This document shows positions 42,536-50,342 of a stretch of 64,000 nucleotides of DNA, in pieces (within the stretch, counting starts at the first letter, position 1; every line of letters begins with the position of its first letter). The notes under the pieces were generated by a model. That model ran no database searches. It was not told the origin of the DNA and worked only from the letters and a program-made list of their open reading frames with translations. Location: contig NZ_JAVRHM010000019.1 of assembly GCF_031846525.1 (NCBI RefSeq), forward strand, positions 1-64,000. Direction: 5' to 3'. The DNA is from Autumnicola patrickiae. Lineage in GTDB: Bacteria; Bacteroidota; Bacteroidia; Flavobacteriales; Flavobacteriaceae. Both the position numbers and the translations under genes were made by a program.

Positions 42536-43573
42536 ATGCTGGATTTTATAGTTGTTGGAGCCGCACAGGCAGGTTTGTCTATGGCTTATTACTTAAAAAA
42601 ACTGAATAAAAGCTTTCTTCTGGTAGATAAAGAAGCTTCAATAGGTGCTTCATGGCGCAATCGTTGGGATTCCCTTACCTTATTTACACCTTCGGAATTT
42701 AATAATCTTCCCGGTCTGGATTTTCCGGGAGCTAAAGGATATTATCCTTCTAAAGATGAGGTCGCAGAATATTTTCAAGCTTATGCAGAAGAATATGATT
42801 TTCCCATTCAGTTTAATACATTAATTGAAAAAATACTCCAGAGAGAAAACCATTTTCTTCTGAAAAGTCCGCAGGGAGATTTAAAGGCAAAAAATGTAAT
42901 TGTCGCCACCGGACCATTTCATATACCCTACATCCCTTCTTTTTCTGAAAAAATTGATCCTGAAATTTTTCAGGTTCACAGCAACTATTACAAGAATCCA
43001 GATCAACTGAAGCCGGGGAAAACTATGGTGGTTGGTGCGGGAGATTCGGGATTTCAGATCCTGGACGAAATATCGCGAGGAGAATCTAATGTATATTTTT
43101 CCGGAACAAGCAACGTGAGAATCCTTCCGCAGGAAATATTAAGAAAAACATTATTCTGGTGGTTAAAAAAGTCCGGGATTCTTGGCTTCAGTAAAGATTC
43201 GTGGATAGGAAAGAAACTTAGCACCTCCAGACAGCCTATTATAGGAACCGATGTAAAGGCTATCCTCCGGCGGGAAAATGTAACGCTAGTTGGAAAGGTT
43301 AAAAATGCTGAAGGAAACATTGTTTACACTGAAAATAAAGAGATAACGGATCTGAAAAATATTGTTTGGGCAACTGGATATCGTCCAAACTTCACATGGA
43401 TTGAAGGGCTGGAATTAACAGAAAACGGATATCCTGAACATCATCGCGGAGTAAGTAACATAGACGGACTCTATTTTATAGGGTTGCCCTGGCTCTACAC
43501 CCGCGGCTCTGCCACACTTGGCGGAATAAAAAAAGATGCCAAATACCTTGCAGATTATATTTCCAACGAATAA
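42536..43573 (+). CDS. Flavin-dependent monooxygenase / FAD-NAD(P) oxidoreductase
   Basis: A 345-residue enzyme of the flavin-containing monooxygenase type. FAD site VVGAAQAGLSMAYYL (the usual central Gly of GxGxxG is Ala-Gln here), DSLTLFTPSEFNNLPG, then NADPH site MVVGAGDSGFQILDEIS and a late WATGYRPN motif. Relatives include CzcO-type proteins. I start at the ATG at 42536; a longer frame adds 71 residues unlike the family and runs over the opposite gene. Confidence 0.87.
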   Translation: MLDFIVVGAAQAGLSMAYYLKKLNKSFLLVDKEASIGASWRNRWDSLTLFTPSEFNNLPGLDFPGAKGYYPSKDEVAEYFQAYAEEYDFPIQFNTLIEKILQRENHFLLKSPQGDLKAKNVIVATGPFHIPYIPSFSEKIDPEIFQVHSNYYKNPDQLKPGKTMVVGAGDSGFQILDEISRGESNVYFSGTSNVRILPQEILRKTLFWWLKKSGILGFSKDSWIGKKLSTSRQPIIGTDVKAILRRENVTLVGKVKNAEGNIVYTENKEITDLKNIVWATGYRPNFTWIEGLELTENGYPEHHRGVSNIDGLYFIGLPWLYTRGSATLGGIKKDAKYLADYISNE

Positions 43574-43751
43574 ACTCTTCTCTCCAATCTTACCACAAAA
43601 ACTAGTGAAATTAAATTTCAACTAAAGTTAAAGTACCTTTAAAGGCTTTTGATAACCAACCTCTTTCCTGTAATTTGAAAAACCAATAGGATTGGGAAGA
43701 TATTTCCATATAAGATTTAAACTTCCGCTCCGGTTAAATCAGAAAAAACAA

Positions 43752-44651
43752 ATGTCTGAACACGTGCGCGAAATAAAAGGGATTAAATCCCCAACAAAAA
43801 TTCAAGGCTCAGGATGGAAAAAGATAGGATTCAGCGTAAAGGATCAAATTGCTGAAGATAACGTTTCCATTGTTTCTGCCGGAGTCGCTTTTTACGCTTT
43901 TCTTGCAGTTTTCCCGGCAATTTTGGCGCTGATTTCCATCTACGGACTCGCCGTTAGCCCCGAGCAAATTCAGAGCCAATTATCACAATTATCGGGAATG
44001 ATGCCGCAGGAAGCCTTTGGGATACTGGAAAGCCAGATAGAGAATTTTATGTCTACCTCGGGATCAACACTTGGATGGGGAACGGCTTTTGGTATCCTTT
44101 TCAGTTTATGGAGTGCCAACAAAGGAACAAAATCTTTATTTACAGGAGTAGACATTGCGTACGGACCTAACAAGCCACGCGGATTTATAAAAGAAAATGC
44201 GCTTACCCTACTGTTTACCTTAGGTGCCGTTATACTTATAATTATTAGTATGGCTCTTATTGTTGCGTTCCCGGCCATTGTACATATGTTGGGGCTCCCA
44301 TCTGGGATTGAAACGCTAATTAGTTATGGACGCTGGTTACTACTTGCTGCCATCGTGGTCTTTTTTCTTTCGCTGGTATACAAATACGCTCCTCCCCGTA
44401 CTACGCCCGCCTTCAAATGGGTATTACCCGGTGCTCTTCTAGCCACTATTCTGTGGTTAATCGCTTCCTGGGGCTTTTCATATTACGTAAGCAACTTTGG
44501 AAGTTATGGCGAAGTCTACGGCTCAATTTCCGCAGTAGTCGTACTTATGCTATGGCTTTTTCTTACCAGCTTTATCATTCTTCTTGGAGCTGAATTAAAT
44601 TCTGAAACAGAAAAATATATCCGGAAGGAATCACATCCTGATAAGAAATAG
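43752..44651 (+). CDS. YihY/BrkB family membrane protein
   Basis: A 299-residue inner-membrane protein with six helices. Family landmarks are GVAFYAFLAVFPAILALISIYGL, the WSANKGTKSLFTGVDIAYG segment and YKYAPPRTTPAFKWVLPGALLATILW. The function is unsettled; it is often described as a putative transporter and the historical label of RNase BN is wrong. I use the ATG at 43752 rather than an upstream TTG that adds 20 residues. Confidence 0.87.
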   Translation: MSEHVREIKGIKSPTKIQGSGWKKIGFSVKDQIAEDNVSIVSAGVAFYAFLAVFPAILALISIYGLAVSPEQIQSQLSQLSGMMPQEAFGILESQIENFMSTSGSTLGWGTAFGILFSLWSANKGTKSLFTGVDIAYGPNKPRGFIKENALTLLFTLGAVILIIISMALIVAFPAIVHMLGLPSGIETLISYGRWLLLAAIVVFFLSLVYKYAPPRTTPAFKWVLPGALLATILWLIASWGFSYYVSNFGSYGEVYGSISAVVVLMLWLFLTSFIILLGAELNSETEKYIRKESHPDKK

Positions 44652-44664
44652 GCCTCTTTTGGAG

Positions 44665-45738
44665 TCATATGTATTCAATATCAAATATTGGATCAGGATC
44701 TTTGCACTTCCTAGCTGTCTTCTCCTTTACTTTAAGCTTGTCGAATTCTTTAATAAGCTCTCTTTCACCATCATAGATTATAGAATCAAGAATTAAATTT
44801 CTATTCAGGTTATGAACCATTCGATAATCACTAAAAAACTTGTTCCCTTCCTCCCACTCAGGAGCATAAGCTACATAATTATAGAAGAGCATAAGTTGCT
44901 CGTAATTTGAAAGTTGTGCTCTAAGAAGATTCAGGTAATTCCTTTTTCTTTTATACTTTAAAAAAGTTTTTTTCTGATCTGCAACAAATTTTACAGTTTG
45001 AAAAAGGTGTCTGTAATAGTGTCCTAATTTATTTTCATGACCTTGTAAAATTTTATATTTGGCAATTACAAAACTTTTATAAAAATAATCTTCGGATTGT
45101 CCCTCTGTAAATTCCAGAAACCTGCTGGCATGTTCTTCTACAAGAGGGGTCAGTTCATCGAAGGCATGTGAGTTTATGGCTCCAAAAAAAAAAGAATGGT
45201 AAGCTGTGTCGAACTCTTTTCCCTTAAAACCTCCCTCTTTTAAAATGAAATTATAAATAATTCTCAATTCATTTTCTAAATATTGAAAAACATCTCTGCC
45301 ATTCACTTCTTTATAGTCTAATTTCCCTTCGGAATTTCTTTCCGTAATCATCAGTTTAATTTCCTTTACATTTTCCTTATGTAAGCGAATCATCTCATAA
45401 AATTTTCCTTCAAATTGATTAATATTATTCTGTTGCTTTTGAAGTTTAATTTCTTTCTGAAAATTCTTTATCTGAATCTGGTTGGCTCGAAGCTGCATGT
45501 AAAATGCTAAAAACGTTCCTAATATTCCCGCAATGGCTAGAAAAGGAGTAGCCAATCCTTCTAAAAAATAATCCAGATAACCTGCTTCCTTGTGATCCCA
45601 TTGAACTTCGGGAGTAATTGCTGCAACTAGCCAAGGAGCTATAAATGCAGTTAAAATTGCAAAAACAGAAAGACTAATCAATAACTTTACAGTCGTGTCC
45701 CATAGTTTTAATTCCTTATTTTCTTTCTTTTTTCCCAC
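44665..45738 (-). CDS. Putative phage abortive infection protein (putAbiC)
   Basis: A 357-residue protein with two N-terminal transmembrane helices (TVKLLISLSVFAILTAFIAPWLVAAI and FLEGLATPFLAIAGILGTFLAFYMQ), a coiled coil, and the signature QQNNINQFEGKFYEMIRLHKENVKEI of the putAbiC family. Relatives give Lactococcus AbiC-like phage exclusion by killing infected cells. It is AT-rich and wedged between the core genes for BrkB and HemL, consistent with insertion of a lone defence gene. The trigger and toxic action are unknown. Confidence 0.8.
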   Translation of the reverse strand: MGKKKENKELKLWDTTVKLLISLSVFAILTAFIAPWLVAAITPEVQWDHKEAGYLDYFLEGLATPFLAIAGILGTFLAFYMQLRANQIQIKNFQKEIKLQKQQNNINQFEGKFYEMIRLHKENVKEIKLMITERNSEGKLDYKEVNGRDVFQYLENELRIIYNFILKEGGFKGKEFDTAYHSFFFGAINSHAFDELTPLVEEHASRFLEFTEGQSEDYFYKSFVIAKYKILQGHENKLGHYYRHLFQTVKFVADQKKTFLKYKRKRNYLNLLRAQLSNYEQLMLFYNYVAYAPEWEEGNKFFSDYRMVHNLNRNLILDSIIYDGERELIKEFDKLKVKEKTARKCKDPDPIFDIEYI

Positions 45739-45845
45739 TACCTGACGAATTTATAAAGCAGTTCTCTTAAAATTTAGAAGAAGTACTAGCTAATTTTTGT
45801 TTCATTACAACACAATCTAAGGTATCACTCCAAACATACTTACTT

Positions 45846-47135
45846 CTAAAGATCTTTTGCAACTTTCTCTACCGCTGCGATGGTTTTATCCAGGTCTTCA
45901 TAAGACAAGGCTTCGCTTATAAACCAGGTTTCAAAAGCACTCGGGGCAATATAAATTCCGTTTTCCAGTAATCCGTGGAAAAATTTATTGAATTTACCGT
46001 TGGATGCCGCCGTCGCTGCAGAAGCAAAATCGAGTACAGGCTCTTCAGAAAAATGAACCGAAATCATTGAGCCCATTCTGTTAATCGTATGAGGAACATC
46101 ATTAGATTTCAGAGCCTTTTCTATTCCTTTATGTAAATATTCAGTTTTCTCGTCTATGCTTTTATAGATTTCAGGATTATCATGCAACTCCTGAAGCATC
46201 GCCATCCCGGCAGCCATCGCCAGCGGATTCCCACTTAAGGTTCCTGCCTGGTAAACCGGCCCAACCGGCGCCAGGTAATCCATAATTTCGTTGCGCGCAG
46301 CAAAAGCGCCGACTGGCAGTCCGCCTCCAATCACCTTTCCAAAACACACAATATCGGCATTTACTCCAAGTCTTTCCTGGACTCCACCTTGTGCAAGGCG
46401 GAATCCGGACATTACCTCATCAAAAATTAGTAGAATATCGTTTGCATCACACAATTCCCTTAGCCCTTCCAAAAATCCTTCTTTAGGAGGAATACAGCCC
46501 ATATTTCCGGGAACAGGCTCAATAATTAGACAGGCAATTTCGCCTTTATTCGCGTCAATTAATTGTTTTACGCTTTCCAGGCTGTTATAGGTAGCAAGCA
46601 AAGTGTCTTTCGCGGTACCTTCAGTCACACCGGGACTATTTGGTGTCCCAAAAGTAATCGCTCCGCTTCCCGCCTGGATCAGAAAACTATCACTATGCCC
46701 GTGATAACAACCGGAAAATTTGATGATTTTTTCTTTTCCGGAGAAACCGCGTGCAAGTCGTACAGCACTCATACAAGCTTCAGTTCCGGAATTCACCATT
46801 CTTATTTTGTCGATATTCGGAACCATTTTTACCGCCAGTTCGGCTATTTTAGTCTCAATTTCGGTTGGAGTTCCAAAGGAAGTTCCCTTTTTCGCCCTTT
46901 CCACAAGCGCATCGATAACCGGTTTATGGGCATGCCCTAAAATAAGCGGACCCCAGGAATTAATATAGTCGATAAGCTCGTTGCCATCTTCATCATAAAT
47001 ATAAGCGCCCCTGGCTTCTTTTATAAAAATTGGCTCTCCGCCAACCGCTTTAAACGCTCGAACCGGAGAATTTACCCCACCGGGAATTACTTTTTGAGCT
47101 GAAGCGAATAACTCGCTGCTTCTTTTATAAATCAT
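45846..47135 (-). CDS. hemL: Glutamate-1-semialdehyde 2,1-aminomutase
   Basis: A PLP enzyme of 429 residues forming 5-aminolevulinate in the C5 tetrapyrrole pathway. VNSGTEACMSAVRLARG, LIFDEVMSGFR and the PLP-lysine segment DIVCFGKVIGGGLPVGAF are the family motifs; it starts VIPGGVNSPVRAF, as typical. It starts 19 bases after the glucosaminidase stop on the same strand. Confidence 0.95.
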   Translation of the reverse strand: MIYKRSSELFASAQKVIPGGVNSPVRAFKAVGGEPIFIKEARGAYIYDEDGNELIDYINSWGPLILGHAHKPVIDALVERAKKGTSFGTPTEIETKIAELAVKMVPNIDKIRMVNSGTEACMSAVRLARGFSGKEKIIKFSGCYHGHSDSFLIQAGSGAITFGTPNSPGVTEGTAKDTLLATYNSLESVKQLIDANKGEIACLIIEPVPGNMGCIPPKEGFLEGLRELCDANDILLIFDEVMSGFRLAQGGVQERLGVNADIVCFGKVIGGGLPVGAFAARNEIMDYLAPVGPVYQAGTLSGNPLAMAAGMAMLQELHDNPEIYKSIDEKTEYLHKGIEKALKSNDVPHTINRMGSMISVHFSEEPVLDFASAATAASNGKFNKFFHGLLENGIYIAPSAFETWFISEALSYEDLDKTIAAVEKVAKDL

Positions 47136-47154
47136 AAATACTGGATTCTAATTA

Positions 47155-47967
47155 TTAATTAATATACAACAGCTGGCCAATGGAAATCGTGGTTCCATCC
47201 AGATCATTAGATCGTTGTAAATCGGCCACCGTCGTGTTATAGCGCTTTGCTATAGAATATAAAGTATCACCTTTTTGAACAAGGTGCGTGGTACCGCCCC
47301 TGTTTCCATCAGCGACATCTGCGTAACTTTTTGAAGGTCTACCCAAAACTTCTTCATCAAACCGCTGAAGCTGATATCTTTCAATCAAATCGATTAGCTT
47401 ATTTGGATATTTTCGATCTGTAGCATAACCGGCTCTTTTTAAACCTCTCGCCCAGCCTTTGTAATCATCGATATCAAGTTCAAACAATTCGGCATAACGG
47501 CGTCTTTCGGCAAGAAAAAGAGAATGATCGCGATACGAATATTTTGGGTGATTATATTTTCTGAAGCATTCCTGGCTCGCATCATCGTCGTGATAAATCT
47601 TGCCACCGTTCCAGCCATGACATTTTATTCCGAAATGGTTATTTGCATTTCTGGACAACCTGCCTTTTCCCGCTCCAGATTCCAAAATACCCTGGGCAAG
47701 CGTAATACTCGCTGGAATTTTATAGAGTTGCATTTCTTCCTGCGCAATGGGAGCAAACATCGCGATGTACTGCTCCACACTTTCGGCGTGGCTAACGGGA
47801 GCCGGGGCACCTTCAGGAATGTGCCGTTCTGCTTCTCCCCGTACCACAACTTCCCTATCGGAAGTTCTTTCTGTGGTTGCCACTTTTTTCTTGCTTCCGC
47901 AGGAATAGATAAAAATACTCAGTACAAATAGTAAGAGAATTCGGTTTATCTTCATTTCAAATTTCAA
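47155..47967 (-). CDS. Lipoprotein glucosaminidase with LysM domain
   Basis: A 270-residue cell-wall hydrolase of the flagellar FlgJ/LytG-like glucosaminidase family. The signal peptide ends in a lipobox (FIYSCGSKKK), the catalytic domain (about 65-205) has AQGILESGAGKGRLSRNANNHFG with the active-site Glu, and a single LysM domain (LVQKGDTLYSIAKRYNTTVADLQ) closes the protein. It cuts the glycan between N-acetylglucosamine and muramic acid. Its start overlaps the end of the deaminase-like gene by 11 bases. Confidence 0.9.
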   Translation of the reverse strand: MKFEMKINRILLLFVLSIFIYSCGSKKKVATTERTSDREVVVRGEAERHIPEGAPAPVSHAESVEQYIAMFAPIAQEEMQLYKIPASITLAQGILESGAGKGRLSRNANNHFGIKCHGWNGGKIYHDDDASQECFRKYNHPKYSYRDHSLFLAERRRYAELFELDIDDYKGWARGLKRAGYATDRKYPNKLIDLIERYQLQRFDEEVLGRPSKSYADVADGNRGGTTHLVQKGDTLYSIAKRYNTTVADLQRSNDLDGTTISIGQLLYIN

Positions 47968-48895
47968 TTAGAGGTAAATTCTTTTTCGCCAAACGCCTGT
48001 TCATTCCTTCAATTCCCTGAAGTCCGCCGGTATGGATAGCCAGAATTTTAGCATTATCAGGAAAATCGCCATTTTCAATCATTGCAAAAATACCAAAAAG
48101 TAATTTGCCTGTGTAAACGGGATCGAGCTGAATGTGATATGTTTTTTTAAAATTATTTATAAAGTTGATAAGTTCCCGGTTCACCTTTGCATAACCACCA
48201 AAATGAAAGGAGGTCGAAATTTGCCAATTATCGGCCTTAGTGAACTTTTTTACTTCGGAAGTAAGAAAATCTCCCTTTAATGCTGAAAATCCGAGTACTT
48301 TTTGATCTTTTGAAGTTGAATTTATTATGCCGGCAATGGTGCCGCCCGTTCCCACTGAAGTACAGATGTAATCGAATGCTTTATCTTCAGGTTTAAGGAT
48401 CTCTTCGCATCCTTTTATGGCCAGTTTATTGGTTCCGCCTTCCGGAACGAGGTAGAAATCGCCTAATTCCTGCCTTAGAGCTTCAAGAAAGTCCGGATCT
48501 TCCTTTTTTCGGTACTCCTCACGTGAAATAAACTTAAATTCCATTCCGCAGGAGCTGGCAAACTTAAGTGTAGGGTTAGATTTTAAAGTTTTCGGCAAAT
48601 CCACAGCCAGTTCCTCTCCCCTAATCACTCCCACAGTATCGATATTTGCCATTTTTCCGGCAGCACCTGTGGCGGCGATATGGTTGGAAAACGCACCTCC
48701 AAAAGTGACAATTTTCGGCCTTCCCTGCGTAATTGCTTCCTGAATATTGTACTTAAGCTTTCTGAATTTATTTCCGGAAATTTCAGGATGTAAAAGATCT
48801 TCCCGCTTTAAGTAAACCGAAATATTCTTAGCCGAAAATTTCCCGATAAACTCGTTGGGAACAGCAATTTCTTCAGTTTTAAAAATATCAGCCAT
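47957..48895 (-). CDS. ACC deaminase / D-cysteine desulfhydrase family PLP enzyme
   Basis: A fold-type II PLP enzyme of about 312 residues. The PLP lysine is in LLHPEISGNKFRKLKYNI, the cofactor Ser/Asn loop is GGAFSNHIAATGA, and a glycine-rich phosphate loop SVGTGGTIAGI follows. Flavobacterial members usually act as D-cysteine desulfhydrases rather than ACC deaminases; the sequence does not decide. The start at 48895 (MADIFKTEE) is preferred; a frame from 48961 would add 22 residues and overlap the previous gene. The gene holds four degenerate copies of the dispersed palindrome. Confidence 0.85.
   Translation of the reverse strand: MADIFKTEEIAVPNEFIGKFSAKNISVYLKREDLLHPEISGNKFRKLKYNIQEAITQGRPKIVTFGGAFSNHIAATGAAGKMANIDTVGVIRGEELAVDLPKTLKSNPTLKFASSCGMEFKFISREEYRKKEDPDFLEALRQELGDFYLVPEGGTNKLAIKGCEEILKPEDKAFDYICTSVGTGGTIAGIINSTSKDQKVLGFSALKGDFLTSEVKKFTKADNWQISTSFHFGGYAKVNRELINFINNFKKTYHIQLDPVYTGKLLFGIFAMIENGDFPDNAKILAIHTGGLQGIEGMNRRLAKKNLPLIEI
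48060..48077. repeat. Dispersed palindrome variant inside the PLP enzyme gene
   Basis: GGAAAATCGCCATTTTCA: arms GAAAAT/ATTTTC around CGCC. Minus-strand translation is IENGDFP. Confidence 0.5.
48211..48237. repeat. Degenerate palindrome copy with extended arms
   Basis: It begins AGGTCGAAATTTGCC and ends AATTATCGGCCT, so it retains the extended AGGTCGA arm seen at 37335. It has one inserted base relative to the best copy. Coding frame differs from the other copies. Confidence 0.5.
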
Positions 48896-48936
48896 TTCAC
48901 AAAGATCAAAAAGCGGAAGATGCAAAACAATGAATG

Positions 48937-49263
48937 TTACAGATAATTTAGAAAAGCCCAAAAACTTCTTCGGTTCAAATATTGGCCGTCACTTTCCATT
49001 TTATAAGCTTCCCGTTCAAAACTTATATTTAAATAAGCTTTATGAGAATCTTTATGTCTAAGCAAACGTATGAGAAATTCTATAAAATACCAGATATAAA
49101 AGAAAACAACGAGCAATTCCAATTGTTGCCGCAAATGGATGCGCTCGTGATTAATTAGCAGCCTGTCGTCCTTTAGCCACGGATATTTTAGAATTATAAA
49201 AGGCCAGAGGGTGATCCCTTTAAAGCCTTTGCCAAGCAAATATTTGTTCACGACCAGAATCAT
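48937..49263 (-). CDS. Small membrane-associated protein with HERIH motif
   Basis: A 108-residue protein I cannot place in a named family. It has a possible zinc-binding HERIHLRQQLE helix (HExxH) at about residue 39, followed by a hydrophobic segment (LLVVFFYIWYFIEFLIRLL) and FEREAYKME, where a third ligand Glu would be expected. The order HExxH, helix, ExxxY recalls a minimal M56/M48-like metalloprotease core. It precedes the PLP enzyme gene. Function unknown. Confidence 0.65.
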   Translation of the reverse strand: MILVVNKYLLGKGFKGITLWPFIILKYPWLKDDRLLINHERIHLRQQLELLVVFFYIWYFIEFLIRLLRHKDSHKAYLNISFEREAYKMESDGQYLNRRSFWAFLNYL

Positions 49264-49294
49264 ACTTTCAAGATAAGAATTGTATTTTTGTGCT

Positions 49295-49465
49295 ATGAGT
49301 TTTTTTAAGAAAAAAATTCCGTTAGAAGAGGGCGATTATTACCTCACGCCTGAGGGCTACAAATGCTTTACAGAACAGTACCATTTAAAGCGTGGCTATT
49401 GCTGTGAAAGCGGTTGCCGGCACTGCCCGTATGGTTACAATAAAAAAACAAACCGGCAGGACTAG
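49295..49465 (+). CDS. DUF5522 family cysteine-rich protein
   Basis: A 56-residue protein with four Cys: LTPEGYKCFTEQYHLKRGYCCESGCRHCPYGY. The CC-x3-C-x2-C cluster suggests metal binding. The family is small and uncharacterised. I use the ATG at 49295; TATTTTTG at 49283-49290 matches the -7 element so closely that the message may be nearly leaderless. Confidence 0.8.
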   Translation: MSFFKKKIPLEEGDYYLTPEGYKCFTEQYHLKRGYCCESGCRHCPYGYNKKTNRQD

Positions 49466-49667
49466 CCCTGAGAAACAGATTGCCAGAGCAACAAATTGTT
49501 TTTAATCGGCATGATTCTTGAGTCCTTTTTTGAAGGACGAAAAGCTTTTTCTTTGCTCCTTTTTTAAATTAAATGAGTAATAACCTATTTTTTTAGAAAG
49601 GTCAGAAAATTTTATTATCGCTAATATTTCGTTCCAAACAAGAACATATCATCAAAACTATACACCT

Positions 49668-50213
49668 ATGAAAATCCTAAGATTTACACCGTTCCTGTTG
49701 CTTTTTGCAGTTTTGTTTACTTCCTGCAGTACGGTAAGAGTAGCTTCAGATTACGATCGCGAAGCAAATTTTGATTCTTATAACACCTTTGCTTTTTTTA
49801 AACCCGGTATTGATCGCGCAGAAATTTCTGACCTTGACAAAAAGAGGATTTTAAGAGCGATTGAGCAAGAAATGTTGGCGAAAGGCTTTACGAAATCTGA
49901 AGAACCAGACCTTTTAGTGAGCATCTTCACGAAAACCAACGAAAACATTAATGTTTATCAAAATAACATGATGCCTGGTTGGGGTTATGGCTGGGGATGG
50001 AATCCATGGTTCTGGGGATCTGGTTTTAACACCGTAAACCGCACCAGTGAAGGAACTTTGTACCTCGATCTTGTAGATGCCGAATCCCGAGAGCTTGTAT
50101 GGCAGGGAATGGGAACTGCCGCTCTTGCTGAAAAAGTTGAAAGAAAACAGGAGAGAATAAACGAAATTGTAGCCAAAATCCTGGAGAAATATCCTCCCGG
50201 AACAAAAGAATAA
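49668..50213 (+). CDS. DUF4136 family lipoprotein
   Basis: A 181-residue lipoprotein: signal MKILRFTPFLLLFAVLFTSC with lipobox, then the DUF4136 domain (VRVASDYDREANFDSYNTFAFFKPG...LLVSIFTKTNENINVY) including the tail EGTLYLDLVDAESRELVWQGMG. A tryptophan/glycine-rich loop (GWGYGWGWNPWFWGSG) is in the middle. Likely anchored in the outer membrane; function unknown. A terminator follows. Confidence 0.87.
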   Translation: MKILRFTPFLLLFAVLFTSCSTVRVASDYDREANFDSYNTFAFFKPGIDRAEISDLDKKRILRAIEQEMLAKGFTKSEEPDLLVSIFTKTNENINVYQNNMMPGWGYGWGWNPWFWGSGFNTVNRTSEGTLYLDLVDAESRELVWQGMGTAALAEKVERKQERINEIVAKILEKYPPGTKE

Positions 50214-50238
50214 ATACGCTCTAAAGTATTATAGATTG

Positions 50239-50265
50239 AAGCCTCTTTTTTAGAGGCTTTTTTTA
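50239..50265 (+). terminator. Rho-independent terminator
   Basis: AAGCCTCT and AGAGGCTT pair around a T-loop and run into a T-tract, 26 bases after the DUF4136 stop. Confidence 0.88.
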
Positions 50266-50342
50266 TTTATATAGCTGCACCTGCGCTGCATGATTTTGCC
50301 AGCTGATTTTTGTATCTTTAATACAACGCATCGCTCTAATTT

